64,000 nt of DNA, taken from the NCBI GenBank assembly GCA_036389315.1, contig DASVQF010000032.1:1-64000 (forward strand), read 5' to 3'. The stretch comes from DASQYE01 sp036389315. GTDB taxonomy: Bacteria; Acidobacteriota; Blastocatellia; Pyrinomonadales; Pyrinomonadaceae. This document shows positions 54,158 to 63,404 of the stretch, piece by piece. A program made the position numbers and the translations under genes. The first letter of the stretch is position 1, and each line of letters opens with the position of its first letter. The notes beneath the pieces were generated by a model that worked only from the letters and a program-made list of their open reading frames with translations, was not told where the DNA came from and did not search any database.

Positions 54158-55224
54158 TGAGTCAAAAGTATCGTGTGGGCATACTGGGTGCGACCGGAAC
54201 CGTCGGGCAGCGTTTCATAGAGCTGCTGGCGGATCATCCGCAGTTCGAGATAACGGCGCTGGCGGCGTCTGATCGCTCCGAAGGCAAACGCTACGCGGAG
54301 GCTTGCGCTTGGCGGCTGGCGGGCGAGATGCCCGAGCGTGTCAAAGAGATGGTCGTAGAGCCTGTGCGCCCGCCGCTCGATTGCGACCTTGTCTTTTCCA
54401 GCCTGCCTTCGGGAGCGGCGCGCTTGGCCGAGGAGGCTTTCGCGCGCGCCGGTTATCCGGTCATCAGCAACTCAAGCGCCTTCCGCATGGCGGAGGACGT
54501 GCCGCTCCTGATTCCCGAGATCAATCACGAGCACATCTCGCTCCTGGAACGGCAGCGCGAGGGACGCGGGTTCGACACAGGCTATATCGTCACCAACCCG
54601 AACTGCTCGACGATCATGCTGGCGCTCGCGCTTGCGCCGCTGCATGCCCGCTTCCGGATACGGCAAGTGGTCGCCACGACTTTGCAGGCCATCTCGGGCG
54701 CTGGCTATCCGGGCGTGCCCTCGCTCGACATAGCCGACAACGTCGTGCCCTTCATAGAGAGCGAAGAAGAGAAGATCGAGACCGAGACGCTGAAGATTCT
54801 CGGCCTCCTGAAAGACGGTCGAATTGAAGAAGCGCCGTTTCAGGTGAGCGCGCAGTGTACGCGCGTCAACGTCTCGGACGGCCACATGGCCGCCGTGCGG
54901 GTCAGCTTCGAGCGCGAGGCCGAAGCCGAGGAGGTGCGCGAGGCGCTTTCGTCCTTCACTTCCCTGCCGCAGGAGTTGCGACTGCACAGCGCGCCCGAGC
55001 GTCCCATCATCGTGCGCGACGAGGCGAACCGCCCGCAGCCGCGTCTTGATCGCGATGCAGGCCGTGGCATGAGCGTGACGGTCGGGCGCATTGCGCGCGA
55101 CACGGTGCTCGGCTATCGCTTCATAGCTCTCAGTCACAACACGATTCGCGGCGCAGCCGGAGCCGCGCTGCTCAACGCCGAGCTGCTCATAGCCAGGGGG
55201 GCGCTCGTCCGGCGCAACGCCTGA
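54157..55224 (+). CDS. asd: Aspartate-semialdehyde dehydrogenase
   Basis: A 355-residue NADP enzyme: GILGATGTVGQRF at the start, SSLPSGAARLAEE, the catalytic Cys near 150 in VTNPNCSTIMLALAL, and GAGYPGVPSLDIADNVVPF near 187. The latter pattern and length fit the archaeal/fungal-type subgroup of the family more than the E. coli type. It reduces aspartyl phosphate, the second step of the pathway, and supplies dapA. It closes the lysine operon; GGAGG precedes the start. No diaminopimelate epimerase (dapF) or decarboxylase (lysA) is in the window. Confidence 0.95.
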   Translation: MSQKYRVGILGATGTVGQRFIELLADHPQFEITALAASDRSEGKRYAEACAWRLAGEMPERVKEMVVEPVRPPLDCDLVFSSLPSGAARLAEEAFARAGYPVISNSSAFRMAEDVPLLIPEINHEHISLLERQREGRGFDTGYIVTNPNCSTIMLALALAPLHARFRIRQVVATTLQAISGAGYPGVPSLDIADNVVPFIESEEEKIETETLKILGLLKDGRIEEAPFQVSAQCTRVNVSDGHMAAVRVSFEREAEAEEVREALSSFTSLPQELRLHSAPERPIIVRDEANRPQPRLDRDAGRGMSVTVGRIARDTVLGYRFIALSHNTIRGAAGAALLNAELLIARGALVRRNA

Positions 55225-55464
55225 AACCCCAACGGCTGAAACCTCGCGCCGCCTCCTTACGTACTGGCAGTGGCTCGCGGAGGATTATCGGGAGACGACT
55301 GTCTAGCTTTTAAGACAGGGGCGGGTTCATCGCTCCTGAATTTAGGCTCCCGCCGCGCTCCGGCCGGCCCGCGAGTGTCTCATTAACAAGATGCGCGGCG
55401 GGGTCGGCGAGACCCCATTAGCCAGGCGCTCCCCGGCGTCCATCATCTAAAAAGAGGTGCTCAA

Positions 55465-57525
55465 TTGAAGAGACAAAATCAAAGACACGCTCTGCTCGCG
55501 TTGCTGCTCGTCGTCGGCCTGCCTTTACAGTTTGTCGTGGGCCAGGCCCCGAGCACAGTCCAGACCGGGCGCGGCGTGTATCTCAAATTCATAGACACGT
55601 CTGTCAAACCCTGCCAGGATTTTTATCAATATGCTAACGGGAACTGGCTCGCCAACAATCCCATCCCGGCCGAGCGCGCAAGCTGGGGCGCAGGCGCAGA
55701 GCTATCGGAGAAGAATCTGGAAGTCATTCACCAGATACTCGAAGAGGCGGCCAGGGATACAAAAGCGCCGAAGGGCAGCCCCAGGCGCAAGGTCGGCGAC
55801 TTCTACCGCAGCGGCATGGACGAGGCGCGCATTGAAGCCGAAGGCGTCAAGCCCCTAGCCGCAGAGTTCGCTCGCATCGAAGCCGTCAAGGACGTGCCCA
55901 CGCTTCAGGACGCGCTCGCGCACCTGCACCGCTTCAACGTCAATCCGGCTTTCAACTTCTTCGCCTACCAGGACTACAAGAACAGCACGCGCATCATCGC
56001 CTGGCTTTACCAGGGAGGCTTGGGCCTGCCCAACCGCGACTACTACACGAAGGAGGACGAGCGGTCGAAAGAGATTCGCACACAGTACGTCGCGCACATA
56101 GCCAAGATGTTCGAGCTGTTGGGCGACAAGCCCGAGCAGGCCCAGGCGCAGGCGAAGACGGTAATGGAGATGGAGACGCGGCTCGCGCGCTCTTCGATGA
56201 CGCCCGTGGAAGAGCGCGACCCGGCGGCCACTTATCACAAGATGACGCTCGCGGAATTGAACGCCCTCACGCCGGGCCTTCAGTGGAATCGCTACTTCCG
56301 TGGCGTCGGGCTCACAGACCCCGGCGACATTAACGTCGCGCAGCCAGTCTTCTACAAAGAGGTCGGGCAGATGATGACCGGCGTGCCCATCGCGGATTGG
56401 AAAACGTATCTTCGCTGGGCGCTCATCAACTCGCAGGCCCCGCGCCTGAGTTCTGCTTTCGTCAACGAGGATTTCAACTTCTACGGCCGAGTAGTGCGCG
56501 GCACGAAGGAGCTGCGCCCGCGCTGGAAACGGATCAACTCGGCCATAGACTCGGGCCTCGGCGAAGCTCTGGGCCAACTCTACGTCGAGCGCGCCTTCAG
56601 CCCGCAGGCGAAGGCTAGGGCGCTTGAGATGGTCATGAACCTGAAGGCAGCCCTGCGCGACCGCATCAAGGCTCTGGACTGGATGAGCGAGGCGACGCGC
56701 CAGCAGGCTTTGAAGAAGCTGGACGCCATCAACGTCAAGGTCGGTTATCCGGACAAGTGGCGCGACTATTCGGCGCTGAACATAGACAACGGGCCCTACG
56801 TCCTGAACGCTATGCGCGCCGACGAGTTCGAGTTTCAGCGCAACCTCAACAAGATCGGCAAGCCCATAGACCGCACCGAATGGGGCATCACGACGCCGAC
56901 CGTTGACGCCTACTACAACCCGAACTTCAACGAGATAGTCTTTCCGGCCGGCATCCTTCAGCCGCCCTTCTTCGATCCCGCCGCTGACGACGCGACCAAC
57001 TACGGCGGCGTCGGCAGCGTCATCGGCCACGAGCTGACGCACGGCTTCGACGATCAGGGCCGGCAGTTCGACGCCGAAGGAAACCTGCGGAACTGGTGGA
57101 CGGCCGAGGACGAGAAGAACTACAACGCGCGCGCACAAATCGTCGAGACGCAGTATAACGAGTTCATCCCGCTCGAATCGCTGCACATCAACGGCAAGCT
57201 CACCCTCGGGGAGAACATCGCAGACCTCGGCGGATTGAAGATCGCTTACCTGGCGTTTCAGAAATCTTTGGAGGGCAAGCCGCGCCCCCAACCCATTGAC
57301 GGCTTCACGCCCGAGCAGCGTTTCTTCCTGGCGTTTGCGCAGAACTGGCGTCGTAACACGCGCCCCGAAACGCTGCGGCTGATGCTCCTGTCAGACCCGC
57401 ACTCGCCGCCGCGCTTCCGCGTCAACGGCCCCGTCTCCAACATGCCGGAGTTCTTCGAGGCGTTCGGCTGCAAGCCGGGCGACCCCAGCGTCCGAGCCGA
57501 GAACATCCAGGTGAAGATTTGGTGA
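55465..57525 (+). CDS. M13-family zinc metallopeptidase (neprilysin/PepO-like)
   Basis: A 686-residue secreted peptidase. TTG 55465 (MKRQNQRHALLALLLVVGLP) starts a signal peptide and has AGAGGTG upstream. The N-terminal helical part (DTSVKPCQDFYQYANGNWL) is typical of M13. The zinc site is HELTH near 520 in VIGHELTHGFDDQGRQF, and the third ligand Glu lies in ENIADLGGL near 583; the family's C-terminal CxxW-like end is here VKIW. It should degrade peptides in the periplasm or outside the cell. The preceding 240 bp hold small hairpins (GGGGTC/GACCCC near 55396) but no clear promoter. Confidence 0.95.
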   Translation: MKRQNQRHALLALLLVVGLPLQFVVGQAPSTVQTGRGVYLKFIDTSVKPCQDFYQYANGNWLANNPIPAERASWGAGAELSEKNLEVIHQILEEAARDTKAPKGSPRRKVGDFYRSGMDEARIEAEGVKPLAAEFARIEAVKDVPTLQDALAHLHRFNVNPAFNFFAYQDYKNSTRIIAWLYQGGLGLPNRDYYTKEDERSKEIRTQYVAHIAKMFELLGDKPEQAQAQAKTVMEMETRLARSSMTPVEERDPAATYHKMTLAELNALTPGLQWNRYFRGVGLTDPGDINVAQPVFYKEVGQMMTGVPIADWKTYLRWALINSQAPRLSSAFVNEDFNFYGRVVRGTKELRPRWKRINSAIDSGLGEALGQLYVERAFSPQAKARALEMVMNLKAALRDRIKALDWMSEATRQQALKKLDAINVKVGYPDKWRDYSALNIDNGPYVLNAMRADEFEFQRNLNKIGKPIDRTEWGITTPTVDAYYNPNFNEIVFPAGILQPPFFDPAADDATNYGGVGSVIGHELTHGFDDQGRQFDAEGNLRNWWTAEDEKNYNARAQIVETQYNEFIPLESLHINGKLTLGENIADLGGLKIAYLAFQKSLEGKPRPQPIDGFTPEQRFFLAFAQNWRRNTRPETLRLMLLSDPHSPPRFRVNGPVSNMPEFFEAFGCKPGDPSVRAENIQVKIW

Positions 57526-57538
57526 GAGCAGAAAAGCA

Positions 57539-57597
57539 GGGATGAAAGAGAGGCTCGGTTAGTTGAATGATTCAATTAACCGAGCCCTCTTTCATTC
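57539..57597. terminator. Long palindrome between convergent genes
   Basis: An almost perfect stem of about 27 bp around 57568: left arm with GATGAAAGAG and GGCTCGGTTA, right arm with TAACCGAGCC and CTCTTTCATTC. It lies between the convergent M13 peptidase gene and the CysO/MoeZ fusion gene and probably terminates both. Confidence 0.8.
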
Positions 57598-57611
57598 TTT
57601 CACCCTTGCCT

Positions 57612-59078
57612 TTAATACTTCGGCACGCTCGGGTCTACTTCGTTCGACCAGGCCGTGATGCCGCCCTTCAGGTTGAAGAGGCGGCCCGTGTAGCCCGCGC
57701 GCTTCAGTGCCTCTATGGCCTTGGCGCTGCGGCCTCCCATCTTGCAATGGACGACCGTCTCGCGGCTCTGGTCTATCTCGGACATGCGACTGGTGACTTG
57801 GCCCAAAGGGATCAGGGTCGTGTTCGGGATACGGGCGATCTCGTATTCGTTCGGCTCTCTCACGTCAATGATCTGAATATCGTCGCCGCGATCAAGTCGC
57901 GCCTTCAGCTCCGTGGCGGTGATCTCTTCCATCTTCTGCTCCTCTGTTTGATTGGTCTCCTGGGCCACAGGCTTCAGGCCGCAGAACTCCTCGTAATCAA
58001 TCAACTCCTTAATCGTCGGGTTCTCTCCGCAGATGGGGCACGCCGGGTCTTTCCTCAGCTTCAGCTCGCGAAATCGCATCTGCCAGGCGTCGAAGAGCAG
58101 CAGGCGATTGATGAGCGGTCGGCTGCCGCCGCCGAGGATGAGCTTGATCGTCTCGTTGGCCTGTATCGCGCCGACGATTCCGGGCAGCACGCCGAGCACG
58201 CCTCCTTCGGCGCAGCTCGGGACGAGCCCTGCGGGCGGCGGCTCAGGATAGAGGCAGCGATAACAGGCCCCGCGCTGGGCCCAGAAGACGCTCGCCTGCC
58301 CCTCGAATCGAAAGATCGAGCCGTAGACGTTGGGCTTGCCCGTGAGCACGCACGCGTCGTTGACCAGATAGCGGGTCGGAAAGTTGTCCGTCCCGTCAAC
58401 GATTATGTCGTAGTCGCGAAACAGCGCGAGCGCATTCTCGCTCGACAGCCGCGTCTCGTAGGTTTCGATTCGTACGTGCGGGTTGATGTCTTGCAGGCGA
58501 TCACGCGCCGAAGCGATTTTGGGACGGCCGACATCTCGCGTGCCGTGAATGATCTGGCGCTGCAAGTTTGAATGGTCTACGACATCGAAGTCCACTATTC
58601 CCAGTCGGCCCACGCCCGCCGCCGCCAGATACATCCCCAACGGCGCGCCGAGTCCCCCTGTGCCGATCATCAGCACGCTCGCCGACTTCAGACGCCGCTG
58701 CCCCTCCATCCCGACTTCGGGCATGATGAGGTGGCGGCTGTAGCGCGCTATCTCTTCGTTGGAGAGCGCGGTCAAGTCCGCCCCGACCTCTTCTTCGGTC
58801 GCAGCGCCTCCGGCAATCGAAGGCACGATCATCACGGAGTCGCCCTCTTTGACTGCCGTCTCAAGCCCCGCGCCGTGGCGTATGTCTTCGTCGTTGACGT
58901 AGACGTTGACGAAGTTTCTGAGCGCGTTCCGGTCATTGTAAAGATGCTTGCGCAGCTCTGTGTGTGTCGCGGTGAGGCGTTCGAGCGCCTCGCCAACGGT
59001 CGCGGCCTCGACCTCAAGCTCGGAGTTCCCTGCGGCGTACTGCCTCAAGGCCGTCGGGATCGTAATTGTCACTGGCAT
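57612..59078 (-). CDS. Fusion: ubiquitin-like sulfur carrier (CysO/ThiS/MoaD type) + E1-like MoeZ/ThiF adenylyltransferase + rhodanese
   Basis: A 488-residue protein. Residues 1-91 are a beta-grasp sulfur carrier ending in the usual C-terminal SIAGG, but followed here without break by AATEEEVGAD. Residues about 105-360 are a MoeB/ThiF domain (GTGGLGAP near 140, zinc Cys pairs CYRC and CPIC, NLQRQIIH). Residues about 385-485 are a rhodanese with the active Cys in VVHCKMGGRS. In Mycobacterium, MoeZ activates CysO and sulfurates its terminal Gly. In this fusion the GG is internal, so the carrier probably has to be cut free after Gly91, and the JAMM peptidase encoded 71 bp upstream is the obvious candidate. 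AAGGAG precedes ATG 59078. Confidence 0.93.
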   Translation of the reverse strand: MPVTITIPTALRQYAAGNSELEVEAATVGEALERLTATHTELRKHLYNDRNALRNFVNVYVNDEDIRHGAGLETAVKEGDSVMIVPSIAGGAATEEEVGADLTALSNEEIARYSRHLIMPEVGMEGQRRLKSASVLMIGTGGLGAPLGMYLAAAGVGRLGIVDFDVVDHSNLQRQIIHGTRDVGRPKIASARDRLQDINPHVRIETYETRLSSENALALFRDYDIIVDGTDNFPTRYLVNDACVLTGKPNVYGSIFRFEGQASVFWAQRGACYRCLYPEPPPAGLVPSCAEGGVLGVLPGIVGAIQANETIKLILGGGSRPLINRLLLFDAWQMRFRELKLRKDPACPICGENPTIKELIDYEEFCGLKPVAQETNQTEEQKMEEITATELKARLDRGDDIQIIDVREPNEYEIARIPNTTLIPLGQVTSRMSEIDQSRETVVHCKMGGRSAKAIEALKRAGYTGRLFNLKGGITAWSNEVDPSVPKY

Positions 59079-59149
59079 AAATCAAAACTCCTTCTGCGTT
59101 TCTTCATTGGTTAGTGTTTCATCCTCATCTCGCTTTGGCAGCATCCCTC

Positions 59150-59584
59150 TCATCGCTCGTTGCCCTCGGCAAGCTCCTCTTCGTTAAAGCGCGAGCGATC
59201 AGTCTCCATCTCCCAGGAACGCAGGTCGCGCGCCGTGCCTTCGCGCACCGAAACGATGATGTAAGACCAGGTGGGCCAGGCGTGATCCAGGTCGAACTGT
59301 GAAGGGACGGCCGGGTGGTCTGGATGCGAATGATAGTTGCCGACGACTTCCAGGCCGCGCTCGCGCGCATAACGCTCGCCGCGCAAGTACTCCTGCGGCA
59401 GTATGAGCGAGCGGTTGTGCCTGTCCTCTTCCGCGCGCGCGTTCGAGACTGGGTACACTTCCGCCACCACCTTACGCCCTTCTCCTGTGAAGCGGCCGAC
59501 GAGCAGCCCGCAGCACTCGTGCGGGTATTCGGCCTCTGCGTGACGACGAATGTCGTCCCCCTGCTTGTGTGTGAGAGCGATCAT
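59150..59584 (-). CDS. JAMM/MPN metallopeptidase (M67, Mec-like)
   Basis: A 144-residue zinc peptidase with the JAMM site: Glu in AEYPHECCGLLVG and HSHPDHPAVPSQFD with both His and the Asp. In Mycobacterium, Mec+ cuts cysteine off the CysO-cysteine adduct. Here it lies between cysM and the CysO/MoeZ fusion gene, so it probably releases cysteine from the carrier and may also mature the fused carrier. Start ATG 59584 overlaps the cysM stop (ATGA); an upstream start at 59641 would add 19 residues inside cysM and is not favoured. Confidence 0.93.
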   Translation of the reverse strand: MIALTHKQGDDIRRHAEAEYPHECCGLLVGRFTGEGRKVVAEVYPVSNARAEEDRHNRSLILPQEYLRGERYARERGLEVVGNYHSHPDHPAVPSQFDLDHAWPTWSYIIVSVREGTARDLRSWEMETDRSRFNEEELAEGNER

Positions 59585-60534
59585 GCGCCTATGTGCTCTT
59601 CCCAGAAATTTTCGCTCAAGTATTTCTCGCCGCCGTCGCACAGGATGGTGACGACGACCGAGCCGGGCGCGAGCGTGCGCGCCAAACGAAGCGCCGCAAA
59701 GACGTTTGCTCCCGAGCTGATGCCGACCAGCAAGCCCTCCTCGCGCGCAAGGCGTCTGGTCATCTCCTGCGCCTCTTCGGTCGCGACCTCCACCGTCTCG
59801 TCCGCCAGGGTCGCATCATAGATGCCCGGCACAATCGCCGTCGCCATGTGCTTCATGCCTTCCAGGCCGTGAAAGGGTGAATCCGGCTGCATCGAAATAA
59901 CCTGTACGCTGCGGTCATACTCTTTCAAACGGCGGGCCGTGCCGACGAACGTGCCGGAGGTGCCCAGGCCCGCCAGAAAATGTGTAATGCGCCCTGCGGT
60001 CTGCTCCCGGATTTCCGGCGCTGTGCCTTCGTAATGCGCGCGCCAGTTGGCTTCGTTGTTGTACTGATCGGGATAAAAATATCGCTCGGGCTCGCTTGCG
60101 ACCATCTCGCGCGCGCGAAGCTGTGCACCGTCTGTGGCCTGCATAGGGTCTGTCTCGACAAGCTCCGCGCCGTAAATCCTGAGGATGCGCTTGCGCTCCG
60201 TGCTGGCATTCTTCGGCAGACAGAGTGTGACCGAGTAGCCGCGCGCTGCGCCGATCATGGCGTAGGCAATCCCTGTATTTCCGCTCGTCGCGTCGAGGAT
60301 GGTCTTACCTGGAAACAGCTCGCCCGTGCGCTCGCCCTCCAGGATCATCCGTAGCGCGGCGCGATCTTTGACCGAGCCGCCGGGATTCAAATGCTCAGCC
60401 TTGGCGTAGACCTCCACGCCCTCGGGCAGATGGCGCGCGACGCGCCGCAGACGTATCAAGGGTGTGCGTCCGATGCTTGATAAAAGCTGATCTAAGAGAA
60501 GACGCTGCTGCGGCTCAAGCATTGAACGACTCAT
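59581..60534 (-). CDS. cysM: Cysteine synthase (CysM/CysK family, likely thiocarboxylate-dependent)
   Basis: A 317-residue fold type II PLP enzyme: PLP Lys56 in LNPGGSVKDRAAL, TSGNTGIAYA near 84 for the substrate carboxylate, and GTSGTFVGT near 185 for the PLP phosphate. It makes cysteine from an activated serine. With the JAMM peptidase and sulfur carrier in the same operon it most likely uses a carrier thiocarboxylate as sulfur donor, as Mycobacterium CysM does with O-phosphoserine. ATG 60534 (MSRSMLEP) and ATG 60522 are both possible starts. Confidence 0.93.
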   Translation of the reverse strand: MSRSMLEPQQRLLLDQLLSSIGRTPLIRLRRVARHLPEGVEVYAKAEHLNPGGSVKDRAALRMILEGERTGELFPGKTILDATSGNTGIAYAMIGAARGYSVTLCLPKNASTERKRILRIYGAELVETDPMQATDGAQLRAREMVASEPERYFYPDQYNNEANWRAHYEGTAPEIREQTAGRITHFLAGLGTSGTFVGTARRLKEYDRSVQVISMQPDSPFHGLEGMKHMATAIVPGIYDATLADETVEVATEEAQEMTRRLAREEGLLVGISSGANVFAALRLARTLAPGSVVVTILCDGGEKYLSENFWEEHIGA

Positions 60535-60706
60535 GACAAATAGAGCGCCGTCGCCAGCTTCGCCTGGGCGGCCGACGCATCAGACCATCCCTCGACTATT
60601 TTTGCGGGCCGCCAAATCTTACTCTGCCCGCGCCGAAGCAGACAAGCATGAAACCCCGCCAAGCCTTTCCGCGTAAGCTAAGAATTAGGAGGAAGCCGCC
60701 GCGCCC

Positions 60707-61345
60707 ATGCCCGAACCATCAACCCTCGTCCTATTTTTGTTGACGGCCCTGGCTCTGCTGTTGACGCCTGGCCCGGCCGTGCTCTACATCATCACCAGAA
60801 GCGTAGACCAGGGGCGCATGGCCGGCATCGTCTCCACCCTGGGCCTCGGGCTCGGCAACCTCTTTCACGTCATGGCAGCGGCGCTCGGCATCTCGGCCCT
60901 GCTCGTCTCCTCGGCCCTGGCCTTCAGCGTCGTCAAATACCTTGGCGCTGCTTACCTAATCTACCTCGGCCTGCGCAAGCTGCTCGCGCGCGAGCGCCCC
61001 GAACAAGCGACCGCGCGCGAGCGCCGCAGGCTCTCGGCCATCTTCGGCCAGGGCGTCCTGGTAAACCTTCTCAATCCGAAAACGGCCCTCTTCTTCCTGG
61101 CCTTCCTGCCACAGTTCGTCGAAGTCTCCAAAGGCACAGTCACCCTACAGGTTCTCCTCCTCGGCCTTCTCTTCGTCCTCCTAGGCATCCTCAGCGACAG
61201 CCTCTACGCGCTGCTCGCCGGAACCCTCGCCCACTACCTCAAAGCCAGCCGCCGCTTCCTCCGCGCCGAACGCTACTTCGCGGGCACGGTCTACGTCGGC
61301 CTCGGCCTCGCCACAGCCGTTTCAGGCTCAAGCAAGAGTAAGTAG
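60707..61345 (+). CDS. LysE/RhtB-family amino acid exporter
   Basis: A 212-residue inner-membrane protein with five to six helices. The first helix contains the family motif LLTPGPAVLYIITRSVDQGRMAG, and NLLNPKTALFFLAFLPQFV near 123 is the second conserved block. The family exports amino acids such as lysine, homoserine or threonine. It is divergent from cysM; a role in cysteine or lysine efflux is possible from context only. A GGAGG site lies about 12-15 bp before ATG 60707. Confidence 0.92.
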   Translation: MPEPSTLVLFLLTALALLLTPGPAVLYIITRSVDQGRMAGIVSTLGLGLGNLFHVMAAALGISALLVSSALAFSVVKYLGAAYLIYLGLRKLLARERPEQATARERRRLSAIFGQGVLVNLLNPKTALFFLAFLPQFVEVSKGTVTLQVLLLGLLFVLLGILSDSLYALLAGTLAHYLKASRRFLRAERYFAGTVYVGLGLATAVSGSSKSK

Positions 61346-61365
61346 CAGCAGGCAACGCTCCATTT

Positions 61366-62805
61366 TTATAAAGGGCCCACGGCCGCCCCTCCTTCATCAA
61401 TGCCTTTCAGGCGCAGGTCTGCGTCCGCAGGGATGTCTGCGGCTTCGATTGCGCGCAGCACCTCTTCGTTGATCTGCGGGAGCGAGACTATCCGATTGGC
61501 CTGAAGGCTGATGGTCGCCTCGAACAGATTTCGCGCCGTGCGCGCGTTGCCGAACGTCTCGTCGCGCGAGGCCGTGAGCGTATTGAAGAGAGCTGTGAGC
61601 CGCTCTTCGGCCCCGGCCGTTAGATGGAAGTCGGACTTCTTGCAGAAGGACTTGAATATCTCGACCAACTGCGCCGTGTTGTAGTCGTCGAAGTGTATGA
61701 ACTTATTGAAGCGCGAGCGCAAGCCCGGATTCGAGGAGAGGAACTGCTCCATAGGCCCTGTGTAGCCTGCCGCGACGACGACCAGATCGTCGCGATGGTC
61801 TTCCATCATCTTCAAGAGCGTCTCGACGGCTTCGTGGCCGAAGTCGTTGCCGCCTGTCTGTGGGCTCAGGGCGTAGGCTTCGTCTATGAAGAGTATGCCG
61901 CCGAGCGCGCCGCTCACAACTTCTTTGACCTTCAAGGCAGTCTGGCCGACGTATCCGGCGACGAGGCCCGAGCGGTCTGTCTCGATCAGGTGGCCGCGAC
62001 TCAGAACTTTGAGCGAGCGGTAAATCTGTGCCAGGAGGCGCGCGATCGTTGTCTTGCCCGTGCCGGGGTTGCCGTAAAAGACCAGGTGGCGCGAGACCGG
62101 AAGCGTCGCCAGGCCCTTCTCCGCGCGCATCTGCTGCACTTTCAGGAAATTGGTCAACTGCTTGACCTCTGCCTTGACGCGCTCAAGGCCGACCAGCGCG
62201 TTCAATTCCGCGAGCAACTCTTCCAGAGGGCGCGGCGCTTCCTCCGCAGCAGCTTCGCTCTCATTCTGAGTCGCCTCGGTCGTTGCCCCTTCCGGCTGTG
62301 GGCCCATCCCGCGCGGGTAGAGCGTCTGCTTGAATCTCAAAAGCTCGGCGGCTTCCAGTTCGGTCACGCGTCCGTCGGATTTGATGACGAGGTTGGCGAA
62401 TTGAAAGAGGGCGTGGCGCGCGCGGTCTGCGTAATTGGAGCCGTGGCGGCCATCGTAATCTTCAAGGTAAGAGAGGATGACGGGCGCGCGATCCAGGCGG
62501 CGGGCTATCTCCTGGCTGAACCTTTGACGCTCGGGCAGCGGAAACGTGTCCCTCTCGTACGAGAGGGAAAAGCTGCGGCAAATCTCTTCGTAATAGTGCT
62601 CCTTCTCTGCAATCGAACACTCGCGCAGGTTGACGAACCGCTTGGCGACCGCGAGCAGTTGATTGTCCAGCACCACTTTCGCACCGGGCGGCGCGCTCTC
62701 CCCGCGCCACACAGTCCGGATGCTCGCCTCAAGCGGAAGCGACAGCTCCGAGAAGGTTTTCCTGAGCGATGCGATCAGATGCTTGTTGCCGGTATCGAAG
62801 GGCAC
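61366..62805 (-). CDS. CbxX/CfqX-type AAA ATPase with N-terminal TerB-like region
   Basis: A 479-residue protein. The C-terminal half is a AAA module of the CbxX/SpoVK group: LVGLERVKAEVKQL, Walker A YGNPGTGKTT near 240, GLVAGYVGQTALKVKEVV with the pore-loop pattern, Walker B GGILFIDEAYAL, and a sensor-2 Arg in FGNARTARNLFE. The N-terminal half is helical and contains ALFQFANLVIKSDGRVTELEAAEL near 130-155, an EF-like stretch seen in TerB-like domains. Relatives act as Rubisco activases or in sporulation and secretion; the function here is unknown. It is convergent with the LysE gene. Confidence 0.9.
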   Translation of the reverse strand: MPFDTGNKHLIASLRKTFSELSLPLEASIRTVWRGESAPPGAKVVLDNQLLAVAKRFVNLRECSIAEKEHYYEEICRSFSLSYERDTFPLPERQRFSQEIARRLDRAPVILSYLEDYDGRHGSNYADRARHALFQFANLVIKSDGRVTELEAAELLRFKQTLYPRGMGPQPEGATTEATQNESEAAAEEAPRPLEELLAELNALVGLERVKAEVKQLTNFLKVQQMRAEKGLATLPVSRHLVFYGNPGTGKTTIARLLAQIYRSLKVLSRGHLIETDRSGLVAGYVGQTALKVKEVVSGALGGILFIDEAYALSPQTGGNDFGHEAVETLLKMMEDHRDDLVVVAAGYTGPMEQFLSSNPGLRSRFNKFIHFDDYNTAQLVEIFKSFCKKSDFHLTAGAEERLTALFNTLTASRDETFGNARTARNLFEATISLQANRIVSLPQINEEVLRAIEAADIPADADLRLKGIDEGGAAVGPL

Positions 62806-62973
62806 TTGCGCTTTTTGCTCCTGCCTGGATTCAGGTGTTCTGTGTCAGGCGTGGATTATAGCATCGCCGCACAAAGCGTCGCTCGATTTGATGAAACTTA
62901 GAAGAACCCGGTCGCGTACAAGGCAACCCGGAAGGTTGCAAGAAACATCTTGTAGTCGGAGAGAAAAAAGTTC

Positions 62974-63003
62974 TTGACAGAGTCAACCGTCTTGCCTTAT
63001 ACA
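62974..63003 (+). promoter_or_regulatory. Sigma-70-like promoter
   Basis: TTGACA (62974-62979) and TATACA (62998-63003) with an 18-bp spacer, close to consensus. Transcription would start near 63010 and read a short open frame or non-coding RNA ending at the hairpins at 63268-63287 and 63320-63369. Confidence 0.65.
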
Positions 63004-63060
63004 TTCGCGGTTGCTTTCACCGAAGAAGAGAGCTTGAAAGCAAGAAGAAGAGAAACTTCA

Positions 63061-63261
63061 ATGCTAACGAACCGGACAAACATAAAAAGAGCAACGGCGA
63101 CGGCGACGTGGCAGCCCTCTATGGGTATGCCCGTCACGGCCTCGGCCAGCTATTGTCTGCGTTCGTTACCGACCAACCCTATCGTCGGCGGTCGCGTGCA
63201 AAGACACGGGCAAAATATCGAAAGCCTCGGCTTTTCGGATCGCCGTCAGAATCAGTTTTAG
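63061..63261 (+). CDS. Possible small protein of 66 residues
   Basis: An open frame from ATG 63061 (MLTNRTNIKRATATATW) follows the strong promoter at 62974 and ends just before a hairpin. The ribosome-binding site is weak (AAGAGAAAC). The product is polar and Thr/Arg/Ser rich, with no membrane helix or known motif. It may equally be an untranslated RNA or a tRNA-operon leader. Confidence 0.3.
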   Translation: MLTNRTNIKRATATATWQPSMGMPVTASASYCLRSLPTNPIVGGRVQRHGQNIESLGFSDRRQNQF

Positions 63262-63267
63262 CATCGC

Positions 63268-63287
63268 GGGAGCGGCCTCCCGCTCCC
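63268..63287 (+). terminator. GC-rich hairpin
   Basis: Perfect 8-bp stem GGGAGCGG / CCGCTCCC with a four-base loop CCTC, 7 bp after the small open frame. No T run follows directly, so it may be a pause or stability element. Confidence 0.45.
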
Positions 63288-63319
63288 AATCTCGAATAAA
63301 AAGCTTAAGAGAATTGCTT

Positions 63320-63369
63320 GGAGCGGGCCCGGCTTCCCTGTTGAAGCCAAATGTTGGCCCGCTCCTTTT
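63320..63369 (+). terminator. Intrinsic terminator with nested hairpin
   Basis: Outer stem GGAGCGGGCC (63320-63329) with GGCCCGCTCC (63356-63365), inner stem GGCTTC/GAAGCC, followed by TTTTG. It probably ends the transcript started at the 62974 promoter. Confidence 0.75.
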
Positions 63370-63404
63370 GTTGTTTGACAATCGAAGTACCTTGTATGTT
63401 TGAG

